Assembly (NCBI GenBank): GCA_017421125.1
Contig: JAFOMZ010000189.1
Coordinates: forward strand, 1-33,460
Reading direction: 5' to 3'
DNA from: Solobacterium sp.
Lineage (GTDB): Bacteria > Bacillota_I > Bacilli_A > Erysipelotrichales > Erysipelotrichaceae
DNA: 33,460 nucleotides
Shown here: piece after piece, positions 1-6,268 of the stretch
How positions within the stretch are numbered: position 1 is the first letter of the stretch
Layout: each line of letters begins with the position of its first letter
The notes under the pieces: model-generated
Database searches by the model: none
The model's input: the letters and a program-made list of their open reading frames with translations, nothing else
What the model was told of the DNA's origin: nothing
Translations under genes and position numbers: made by a program

Positions 1-18
1 CTGCTCAGGAGGAAAGAA

Positions 19-1011
19 ATGAAAAAATTCAGCGCTATTGTATTAAGTGCGCTGCTGCTTGCAGGATGTTCTAATGGTGCTCAGGCACCTGCAGAAACAG
101 CTGCAGCAACACCTGAGGCTACTGCTGAAGCTACAGCAGAACCTGTTGAAACTGCAGCTCCGGAAGAAACAGCATATGACTTCAGTGAACTGAAGATCAT
201 CGCTCCGATGGGTGCACCCGCACTGTCATTGCTGCCGGTACTCAAGAACAACACAAACGCACAGATCGTTAACGGTCCGGAAAACCTCCAGGCTGCTCTG
301 GTCAATCCCGAGCCTGAGTTCGATGTTATCGTAGCTCCGACAAACCTGGGTGTAAAACTCGCTGCTGCCGGAAAGACAGACTACAGAATGCTGGCTGTCG
401 TAACATGGGGCAACATGTATATCGTTGCTGATGATGAGAATATCATTGACAATGCTGATGCAGAACTTGCTCTGTTCGGCGAAAGCGCAGTAGGCGGACT
501 TGTCTTCAAGTCACTCTATCCGGAACCTGCCGCAAAGGTAACTTGGTATGATTCCGTTACTGACGCACAGGCAGCTCTGCTTTCCGATAAGGCAAACGGT
601 GCTCTGGTTGCTGAACCGGCTGCTACAGCAACCATCGCAAAGGCAAAGGATTCCGGCAAGGAATTCAAGATCGTTGTTGACCTTCAGGAAACATGGGGAG
701 GCGGTTATCCTCAGGCAGGTCTGTATGTACGTTCATCAGACTATGAAGAAAACAAGGACATGTATGATGCTATGATCGCAGAAATGACAGCTTATGCTGA
801 AGAAGCAGCTGCCAGCGATAAAGCAGGCGTTATTGCCGATATCGATGCTGTAGGCGCGGAAACACTCGGCGTTCCGAATTCTGCGATCGTTGGCAAGGTC
901 TGGGACAGAATGGGTGTACAGATCGTCAAGGCTTCTGAATGTGTAGAAGATCTTGATAAATTCCTCGGTCTGTTCGGTATTGAGAGCAGCGAAGCAGCTG
1001 TTATCAAATAA
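19..1011 (+). CDS. ABC transporter substrate-binding lipoprotein (NMT1/SsuA-like)
   Basis: A 330-residue exported lipoprotein. The N-terminus has a short basic start, a hydrophobic core and the lipobox LLAGC with Cys17 as the lipidation site. A low-complexity Ala/Glu/Thr/Pro linker of about 35 residues follows and probably spans the cell wall. The mature part, starting near 'KIIAPMGAPALSLLPVL', has the layout of periplasmic-type binding proteins of the NMT1/SsuA group, which bind small organic ligands such as sulfonates or thiamine precursors. The ligand cannot be read from the sequence. An AGGAGG site at 7-12 supports the start. The permease gene follows after a terminator and a new promoter; no ATPase gene is in view and it may lie upstream of the window. 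Confidence in a binding lipoprotein is high; the subfamily is less sure. Confidence 0.85.
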   Translation: MKKFSAIVLSALLLAGCSNGAQAPAETAAATPEATAEATAEPVETAAPEETAYDFSELKIIAPMGAPALSLLPVLKNNTNAQIVNGPENLQAALVNPEPEFDVIVAPTNLGVKLAAAGKTDYRMLAVVTWGNMYIVADDENIIDNADAELALFGESAVGGLVFKSLYPEPAAKVTWYDSVTDAQAALLSDKANGALVAEPAATATIAKAKDSGKEFKIVVDLQETWGGGYPQAGLYVRSSDYEENKDMYDAMIAEMTAYAEEAAASDKAGVIADIDAVGAETLGVPNSAIVGKVWDRMGVQIVKASECVEDLDKFLGLFGIESSEAAVIK

Positions 1012-1016
1012 GATAT

Positions 1017-1044
1017 AAAAACCCTGACGGGATCAGGGTTTTTT
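1017..1044 (+). terminator. Rho-independent terminator after the binding lipoprotein
   Basis: An inverted repeat (AACCCTGA / TCAGGGTT) with a 5-base loop is followed by a T run. It lies directly after the stop codon at 1009-1011. Confidence 0.85.
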
Positions 1045-1066
1045 CAAAATATCCTGTTGAACAAGA

Positions 1067-1093
1067 TTGAACTTGCAGTTAACATGATATAAT
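1067..1093 (+). promoter_or_regulatory. Putative promoter for the permease-hydrogenase operon
   Basis: An extended -10 box (TGATATAAT, with TATAAT at 1088-1093) lies about 25 bases before the permease start. A TTGAAC at 1067-1072 could be the -35 box, though the 15-base spacer is short; the TGn extension would compensate. No other strong promoter was seen before the hydrogenase genes, so this probably drives the whole operon. Confidence 0.6.
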
Positions 1094-1117
1094 GTCAACG
1101 AGTGGCAGAGGGGTTGT

Positions 1118-1867
1118 ATGGCAAAGAAAAGCGGCTTGATTACAGTCATCATACTGATCTTTCTGTGGCACCTGATGGCTGCTGCTGTTGGAAATGATAT
1201 CCTGATTCCATATCCGGCGCAGGTCGGCAGTTACTTGCTCGGACTGCTCAGATCCGAAGTACTGTATACTTCCGTCCTGATGACGACGCTGCGTGTTGCG
1301 AAGGGATTTCTGATCTCAATGGTATGTGCCATGATATTCAGCATTTTATCTGACTACAGTCCCGTGATGCGGTCTATCTTCACGCCGATCCACGTACTGA
1401 CCAAGACGATCCCGAATGCGAGCTACATCATCATCGCGATCATCTGGTTAGGTTCGGAAGGAGCGGTCTCTGCAGTCAGTTTTATGATTTTATTCCCTGT
1501 TTTCTATAACAGCTTTATCAATGCGATGGATCAGGAGGACAGTTCTCTGAAGGATGTCGGACTGATCTACCGTGAATCGTTCTTCGGAAAACTGAGATAC
1601 AGGACGATGCCTCTGATCCTGACAGAGATCCTGACGACCGGAAAAACAGCTGCTTCCATGGGCTTTAAAGTCGGCGTTATGGCTGAAGTGATCGGTCAGG
1701 TCAGGGTTGGCATCGGAAGACAGATGTCTTATGCCAGACTGTATCTTCAGACCGACAGACTGATTGCCTGGACGGCAGTCATTATTATCATATCGATTCT
1801 TTTGGATCAGCTGTTTGATCTGCTGATCTTATACAGAAAGAAGGAGGAACAAAGATGGAGAAACTGA
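1118..1867 (+). CDS. ABC transporter permease (SsuC/ThiX-like)
   Basis: A 249-residue integral membrane protein with about six hydrophobic segments. It contains the cytoplasmic EAA-type loop region ('DVGLIYRESFFGKLRYRTM' followed by 'GKTAASMGFKVGVMAEVIG') typical of the BPD_transp_1 family. It most resembles permeases of aliphatic sulfonate, nitrate/taurine and thiamine-precursor importers, which fits the binding lipoprotein just upstream. A GAGGGG stretch shortly before the start is the likely ribosome site. Its last 13 bases overlap the NuoE-like hydrogenase gene, whose AAGGAGG site lies inside this gene, so the two are cotranscribed and probably translationally coupled. The substrate is unknown and no ATPase gene is adjacent. 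Confidence 0.85.
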   Translation: MAKKSGLITVIILIFLWHLMAAAVGNDILIPYPAQVGSYLLGLLRSEVLYTSVLMTTLRVAKGFLISMVCAMIFSILSDYSPVMRSIFTPIHVLTKTIPNASYIIIAIIWLGSEGAVSAVSFMILFPVFYNSFINAMDQEDSSLKDVGLIYRESFFGKLRYRTMPLILTEILTTGKTAASMGFKVGVMAEVIGQVRVGIGRQMSYARLYLQTDRLIAWTAVIIIISILLDQLFDLLILYRKKEEQRWRN

Positions 1868-2349
1868 ATTTAGCATCACTCATGAAACTGGACGAGATCG
1901 TTGCGGCTCATAAAGATGAGCCGGGTCCCGTGATTGTCATGCTGCATGAGGTCCAGGACTTCTTTGGTTACATTCCGTTTGAAGCAATGATCAAGATTGC
2001 TGAAGCAACGGGAACCAGTCCTGCCGAAGTGTTCGGCGTTGTCAATTTCTATGCCCAGTTCACAACAAACCCGAAAGGGAAGCACGTCGTCAACGTATGT
2101 CTCGGTACAGCCTGCTATGTTAAGGGAAGCCAGGCTCTGATCGACCGTACGATCGAACTGACAGGTGCCCAGATCAACAAAACGAGTGATGACGGTTTAT
2201 TCTCTCTCGATGCAACAAGATGCCTTGGTGCATGCGGACTTGCTCCGGTAGTCGTCATTGACGGCAAAGTTATCGGCAGCTGCACACCTGCAAAGCTCGA
2301 AAAAGAGATCGCTCAGATCAAGAGTACTGAAGTTACAGGACAGGCCTGA
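1855..2349 (+). CDS. hydC: Hydrogenase NuoE-like [2Fe-2S] subunit (HydC/HndA)
   Basis: A 164-residue NuoE/24-kDa subunit homologue. The thioredoxin-like domain carries the four [2Fe-2S] ligands Cys82, Cys87, Cys123 and Cys127 in the usual C-x4-C ... C-x3-C pattern ('CLGTAC' and 'CLGAC'). In HydABC/Hnd-type enzymes this subunit relays electrons between the NuoF-like flavoprotein and the catalytic subunit in the cytoplasm. The start has an excellent AAGGAGG site at 1841-1847 and lies inside the end of the permease gene. It is separated from the other structural subunits by six accessory genes, an arrangement I recall from some clostridial clusters. Identity as a NuoE-like subunit is very likely; the pairing with the downstream HydB and HydA is inferred from the operon. 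Confidence 0.92.
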   Translation: MEKLNLASLMKLDEIVAAHKDEPGPVIVMLHEVQDFFGYIPFEAMIKIAEATGTSPAEVFGVVNFYAQFTTNPKGKHVVNVCLGTACYVKGSQALIDRTIELTGAQINKTSDDGLFSLDATRCLGACGLAPVVVIDGKVIGSCTPAKLEKEIAQIKSTEVTGQA

Positions 2350-2351
2350 TC

Positions 2352-2711
2352 ATGCTGTGCAGCGACATCATCAGGGCAGTACATGCCGAACCCCTGGTGG
2401 TCAGTAATGAAGAACGTCTGACAAAAGACTATAAAGCTGCGTTCGCCAGTGACCTGATGTCAGACGCATTGGCATTGATTCAGGACGAATTTGAGCACAC
2501 GATTCTGATCACCGGTCTGTGCAATGCCCAGGTATTGCGCACTGCTGAAATGCTGGATCTTGAAACAGTACTGTTTGTCCGCGGAAAAAAACTGGCCGGG
2601 GCTGATCTGATGATGGCTCAGAGTATGGATATCAACCTGTTTACTACAACATATACGATGTATGAAACATGCGGTATCCTTTATGGACAGGGTTTAGGTT
2701 CAATATCATGA
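2352..2711 (+). CDS. DRTGG-type domain protein (hydrogenase cluster copy 1)
   Basis: A 119-residue soluble protein with an alternating alpha/beta pattern, resembling the small DRTGG-domain proteins often found next to [FeFe] hydrogenase genes. The DRTGG domain is also known from regulatory regions of phosphotransacetylase-like and CBS proteins; its biochemical role is unclear. The run 'ILITGLCNAQVLRTAEMLD' and the end 'YETCGILYGQGL' fit the family. It starts two bases after the hydC stop with a weak ribosome site, and its stop overlaps the next gene by ATGA, so it probably depends on translational coupling. A second, diverged copy lies at 4313-4645. Family assignment is from pattern recognition only. 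Confidence 0.7.
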   Translation: MLCSDIIRAVHAEPLVVSNEERLTKDYKAAFASDLMSDALALIQDEFEHTILITGLCNAQVLRTAEMLDLETVLFVRGKKLAGADLMMAQSMDINLFTTTYTMYETCGILYGQGLGSIS

Positions 2712-3136
2712 ATAAGATTCTTCAGAAGGAATTCCACGTTGAGCGTGACGATTATGCAAATGCCGGTATGGCATCCAGCCAGATCAAATCCACTCTGAAA
2801 CAGGTTGGAGTTGATCCGAAAGTCATGCGTCGGATCGCAGTGGCAGCCTATGAGGCAGAGATCAACATGATCATCCATGCCTGGGGCGGTGTCGTTTATC
2901 TTGATGTAACGGAAGATGGCATGATCCATCTGATCTTCCAGGATAACGGCCCTGGCATTCCGGATCTTGAAAAAGCAATGACTCCCGGATGGTCAACTGC
3001 CAGCAAAAAGGCGAGAGAACTCGGATTCGGAGCGGGCATGGGCCTTCCGAACATCAAACGTGTATCAGATGAATTCACAATTGAATCATCTCCGGCCGGT
3101 ACAAGTATCTTCCTTACATTCAGGGTAGAAGAATGA
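2708..3136 (+). CDS. Stand-alone GHKL ATPase, anti-sigma factor (RsbW)-like
   Basis: A 142-residue HATPase_c protein of the RsbW/SpoIIAB type. The N box is Glu49-x3-Asn53 ('EAEINMIIHA'), the G1 box is 'DNGPGI' (79-84), and the glycine-rich lid is 'GFGAGMGLPNI' (106-116). It has no dimerisation/phosphoacceptor helix pair, so it is not a histidine kinase. RsbW-like proteins phosphorylate a partner protein on Ser/Thr; no anti-anti-sigma partner is next to it. The reading frame is open further upstream (from 2669), but the ATG at 2708 is preferred because it forms an ATGA overlap with the previous stop and keeps the family length. It overlaps the next gene by 4 bases. The target is unknown. Confidence 0.8.
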   Translation: MNKILQKEFHVERDDYANAGMASSQIKSTLKQVGVDPKVMRRIAVAAYEAEINMIIHAWGGVVYLDVTEDGMIHLIFQDNGPGIPDLEKAMTPGWSTASKKARELGFGAGMGLPNIKRVSDEFTIESSPAGTSIFLTFRVEE

Positions 3137-4335
3137 ACAGGAAATCTGCTGTAACGTACACATTATCCAGGTGCGTCAAGTGCCTGAAATGCGTGAAAGC
3201 ATGTCCGACATCTGCATTGACAATGGAAAAGAGCCGGATCCATGTCAACCAGGAGCGCTGCATCAACTGCGGGCAATGCATCAGAGCATGCCACAGCAGG
3301 GGACTCATCGCCCAGGGCAGTACGTTGGATGATATTGCAAGCTACGACTATACCGTATGTATGCTTCCAAGCTCACTCAGCAGCAGCTGCGCGAGCATTG
3401 AAGAAGCAGAAGAATTGTTTTACGCGATCAAATCACTCGGATTTGATGAGGTTGTTGACCTTTCACCGCTGGAAGGCCAGCTGATGGAAGAAACATGGCG
3501 CATCGCATCGGAAATGAGCGAAGGAGGCGGCATTGCCTCATTCTGCCCGGTCGTCAACCGTCTGGTTGAAACGACATACCCGATGCTGATGGAACACATG
3601 ATCCCGCTCAACTATCCAAGCGAGATCATGGCCAGACAGATCAGACAGCGTCCGGACGGAGACAAGATCGGAATATTCCTGTTCTGTGAGTGTGAGTCCA
3701 AGCTTACACTTGCGAAATACCCGTATGGCGGACAGCATTACGAGACCGATCATGCTGTCGCACTGGTCGATATATTCCCCAAGATCAAAAAGAACATGAA
3801 GAAGGGGAAGATCGATGTTACGCTCTGCAGGGAAGGTCTGCAGTCATGCAATCCGGCTGTTATGATGCAGCGTCCGGATTACCTGATCGCAGACGGGTAC
3901 GACAAGATCAACAGTATCCTGAACATGGAGGAATTCGGACTTCTGGATACGTTCAAGCTGCTGTATCTGTTCCCTTGCTTCAATGGGTGCATTGGCGGAC
4001 ATCTGCTCTGGGGCAACAGCTATCTGAACCGCAACAACATTGATGAACTGACCGGTAAACGCAGACTGCCTGTAACAGACCTGCCTCTGGAAGATCTGTA
4101 CGGTACAGTGATCAATGAACGGAAAGACGGACGCTCGTTCAAAGAAAAAATGCAGTATTTCAACCGTGTAAATGAAGTACTGGAACATCTTCCCGGTTAT
4201 GACTGCAGTGCATGCGGAATGCAGACATGCAGGATCATGGCTGAGGAGATCGCCAAAGGCAGGAAAAACGTAAGTGATTGCCGTGTACTTGCGGCTATCA
4301 AAGGAGGATCCGATGACAATCCAACAGCTGATTGA
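3133..4335 (+). CDS. Fe-S protein with degenerate [FeFe]-hydrogenase H-cluster-like domain
   Basis: A 400-residue soluble protein. Residues 14-24 and 43-53 are two [4Fe-4S] ferredoxin motifs (C-x2-C-x2-C-x3-C). The middle resembles the large-subunit C-terminal domain of [FeFe] hydrogenase: Cys138 in 'SFCP', Cys185 in 'FLFCECESK', and Cys282/Cys286 in 'FPCFNGCIGG' line up with the four cubane ligands of the H-cluster. The proton-relay cysteine and the MPCxxK context are lost. The C-terminus (Cys358, 361, 366, 383) is the C-x2-C-x4-C-x16-C Fe-S domain seen in HydS-like sensory hydrogenases. No PAS domain is attached. It probably senses redox state or hydrogen and passes the signal to neighbouring ATPases, rather than turning over H2 efficiently; this is inference. 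Confidence 0.8.
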   Translation: MNRKSAVTYTLSRCVKCLKCVKACPTSALTMEKSRIHVNQERCINCGQCIRACHSRGLIAQGSTLDDIASYDYTVCMLPSSLSSSCASIEEAEELFYAIKSLGFDEVVDLSPLEGQLMEETWRIASEMSEGGGIASFCPVVNRLVETTYPMLMEHMIPLNYPSEIMARQIRQRPDGDKIGIFLFCECESKLTLAKYPYGGQHYETDHAVALVDIFPKIKKNMKKGKIDVTLCREGLQSCNPAVMMQRPDYLIADGYDKINSILNMEEFGLLDTFKLLYLFPCFNGCIGGHLLWGNSYLNRNNIDELTGKRRLPVTDLPLEDLYGTVINERKDGRSFKEKMQYFNRVNEVLEHLPGYDCSACGMQTCRIMAEEIAKGRKNVSDCRVLAAIKGGSDDNPTAD

Positions 4336-4645
4336 ACAGACAGGATGGAAGCCTGTCACAAAAGATGCTGATGTCACGAAGGAGATCAACGGCGCATACT
4401 GCAGCGACCTGTTGAGCTGGGTCATGGGCAAAGGACAGCCGGATCAAGCATGGATCACGGTACAGAGTCATATCAATGTGATCGCCGTAGCCGTGCTGAG
4501 AGAATTCTCCTGTGTGATACTTGCTGAAGGGGCTCATTTCCCCGAGAATGTGATCTCCAGGGCAGAAGATGAAGATCTGGTTCTGATCGAAAGTGATCTG
4601 CCTGTATTTGAAACAGCCAGAAAACTGATCGAGCTGGGTGTCTGA
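4313..4645 (+). CDS. DRTGG-type domain protein (hydrogenase cluster copy 2)
   Basis: A 110-residue protein of the same general type as the gene at 2352-2711. The core 'SDLLSWVMGKG' matches the 'SDLMSDALAL' stretch of copy 1, and 'VILAEGAHFPENVISRAED' matches its 'VLFVRGKKLAGADLMMAQS'. The reading frame is open from 4274, but the ATG at 4313 is the real start: it follows an AAGGAGG site (4301-4307) with a 5-base spacer. The stop overlaps the next gene in a TGATG arrangement. Two such copies bracketing the RsbW-like and Fe-S genes suggests they act with them. Biochemical role unknown. Confidence 0.72.
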   Translation: MTIQQLIEQTGWKPVTKDADVTKEINGAYCSDLLSWVMGKGQPDQAWITVQSHINVIAVAVLREFSCVILAEGAHFPENVISRAEDEDLVLIESDLPVFETARKLIELGV

Positions 4646-5346
4646 TGTTCTATGATCTGCATATGCACAGCTGTCTGTCACCCTGTGCTGAAAACGAAAT
4701 GACTCCGAACAACATCTGCAACATGGCACTGATCAAAGGACTGGATCTGATCGCAGTGACGGATCACAACTCCACGAAACAGCTGCCTGCCTGTGCAGAA
4801 GCCGCCCGTAATATCGGTATCGGCATGTTATTCGGAACAGAACTGGAAAGCAGTGAAGAAGTTCATGTGCTTGCGCTGTACAGAAGGCTGGAAGCCGCTC
4901 TGTCACTGCAGCCATGGATCGATGCGCATATGCCGGGAATTCCGAATGATGAAAACTATTTCGGAAACCAGCTGATCATGAACGCAAACGATGAGATCAT
5001 CGGAAAAGAACCGCAGCTTCTGATCGTATCTCTGACCGCTACACTGGATGAATGTGTGGAGGAGATACACCGGACAGGCGGAAAAGCAATACTCGCACAT
5101 GTCGTTGACCGAAAGAATTCCGTAACGACACAGCTTGGATTCATTCCGCCGGACCTGCCGTATGACGGCCTTGAGATCAAACGTCCGGAACAGATCAAGG
5201 AAGTGATCGCACGCAATCCGTGGATCAAGGAAAATGAAACGGAATGGCTGATCGATTCTGATGCGCACAATCTGATCGACATATCAGAAGCCGTCAATGA
5301 GATCTCCGAAGATACGGTTGCACGACTGTGGGGTGATTTGCAATGA
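4645..5346 (+). CDS. PHP-domain metal-dependent phosphoesterase
   Basis: A 233-residue PHP (polymerase and histidinol phosphatase) domain protein. Metal-binding motifs are visible: His6-x-His8 ('LHMHS'), Asp40-His41 ('VTDHNS'), Glu66 and His74 ('GTELESSEEVH'), 'ILAHVVDR', and a late 'DSDAHN'. Members hydrolyse phosphate esters using a trinuclear metal site; the substrate here is unknown. The family is a regular companion of [FeFe] hydrogenase operons in Clostridia, where its task is unresolved. It starts within the stop of the DRTGG gene and its end overlaps the next ATPase gene by 4 bases. A role in removing a phosphate placed by one of the GHKL ATPases is possible but is speculation. Confidence 0.85.
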   Translation: MFYDLHMHSCLSPCAENEMTPNNICNMALIKGLDLIAVTDHNSTKQLPACAEAARNIGIGMLFGTELESSEEVHVLALYRRLEAALSLQPWIDAHMPGIPNDENYFGNQLIMNANDEIIGKEPQLLIVSLTATLDECVEEIHRTGGKAILAHVVDRKNSVTTQLGFIPPDLPYDGLEIKRPEQIKEVIARNPWIKENETEWLIDSDAHNLIDISEAVNEISEDTVARLWGDLQ

Positions 5347-5897
5347 TGGAAGACCTTGCGATGCAGATCCTGGAACTGCTGATGAACAGTATCCATGCTG
5401 GCGCATCGCACATCTATCTGACAATAACGGAATCCGAAAAAGAAAACCTGATCCAGGTACATCTGGAAGATGACGGAAAGGGCATGACGGAAGAGTTTGT
5501 CGCAAAAGTCACGGATCCGTTCACAACTACAAGAAAAACAAGAAAAGTGGGTATGGGGGTCGCTTTCTTCAAGGGACTCACGGATATGTGCAACGGCCGC
5601 TTTGAGATCAACAGCCGGCCCGGCACGGGAACCCTCATCACCGCCGAACTTCAGAGAGACTGGATCGATACACCGCCTCTGGGAAATATCGGTGAAATGA
5701 TGATGTACTGCATACAGGCTGATGAAAATATCAGCTATGTTCTGAAATATTCAAATGACAAGTCAGATTTTATCTTTCAGTCCGATGAAGTAAAAGCCAT
5801 GCTGGACGGCGTCAGTCTGCTTGAGCCGGAAATACTTCTGTGGGTGAAGGATTATATTAATGAAGGGATTGAACATGTGAAGGAGGACTTACAATGA
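5343..5897 (+). CDS. Stand-alone GHKL (HATPase_c) protein
   Basis: A 184-residue ATP-binding protein of the histidine-kinase/GyrB/Hsp90 fold. The N box contains Asn15 ('QILELLMNSIHAG'), the G1 box is 'DDGKGM' (43-48), the F box is 'DPFTTTRKT' (58-66), and the G2 box is 'VGMGV' (69-73), with 'SRPGTGT' further on. There is no phosphoacceptor histidine helix, no sensor and no membrane segment, so it cannot be an ordinary sensor kinase. It differs from the RsbW-like gene by having a clear F box. A C-terminal extension of about 70 residues has no recognised domain. ATGA-type overlaps join it to both neighbours, placing it firmly in the hydrogenase operon. Confidence 0.8.
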   Translation: MMEDLAMQILELLMNSIHAGASHIYLTITESEKENLIQVHLEDDGKGMTEEFVAKVTDPFTTTRKTRKVGMGVAFFKGLTDMCNGRFEINSRPGTGTLITAELQRDWIDTPPLGNIGEMMMYCIQADENISYVLKYSNDKSDFIFQSDEVKAMLDGVSLLEPEILLWVKDYINEGIEHVKEDLQ

Positions 5898-6265
5898 AGA
5901 GCCTGGAAGATCTGAAAAGAATGCGTGAAGAAGCACTTAAAAAAGTTGAGATGCGTGAAGGCGGAAAAGATTACAGAGTTGTTGTCGGTATGGCAACATG
6001 CGGAATCGCTGCCGGTGCGCGTCCGGTGCTGAATCGTCTTGTCGAAGAGACAGCAGATAAAGACTATAACTGTGTTGTTACCCAGACAGGATGCATCGGT
6101 ATGTGTGTTTATGAACCGATCGTTGAGGTTTACGGGAAGGACGGATCTCATACGACTTACGTTCATGTAACACCTGAAAAGGCCGACAAGATTTTAGCTG
6201 AGCACATCGGAAAAGGTCAGATCGTTGACGAATATACCGTAGATGCTGCTAAAAGGGAGGCATAA
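5894..6265 (+). CDS. [2Fe-2S] thioredoxin-like ferredoxin, HndB-like hydrogenase subunit
   Basis: A 123-residue protein matching the HndB-type subunit of NADP-reducing [FeFe] hydrogenases: a charged N-terminal helix, then 'MATCGIAAGARPV' (Cys36) and 'QTGCIGMC' (Cys67, Cys71). Cys60 may supply the fourth ligand; I could not place it firmly. This subunit is thought to hold a [2Fe-2S] cluster between flavoprotein and catalytic subunits. A strong AAGGAGG site lies just before the start, which overlaps the previous stop by ATGA. HydB follows 3 bases later. It is a separate gene here, while HydB carries its own N-terminal copy of the same fold, so the enzyme likely has HndABCD rather than strict HydABC composition. 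Confidence 0.85.
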   Translation: MKSLEDLKRMREEALKKVEMREGGKDYRVVVGMATCGIAAGARPVLNRLVEETADKDYNCVVTQTGCIGMCVYEPIVEVYGKDGSHTTYVHVTPEKADKILAEHIGKGQIVDEYTVDAAKREA

Positions 6266-6268
6266 TTC

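Noticed and set aside
3844-4431. 195-codon open frame on the minus strand
   Set aside because: It lies wholly opposite the Fe-S protein and DRTGG genes, which have clear families, and its translation has no recognisable domain.
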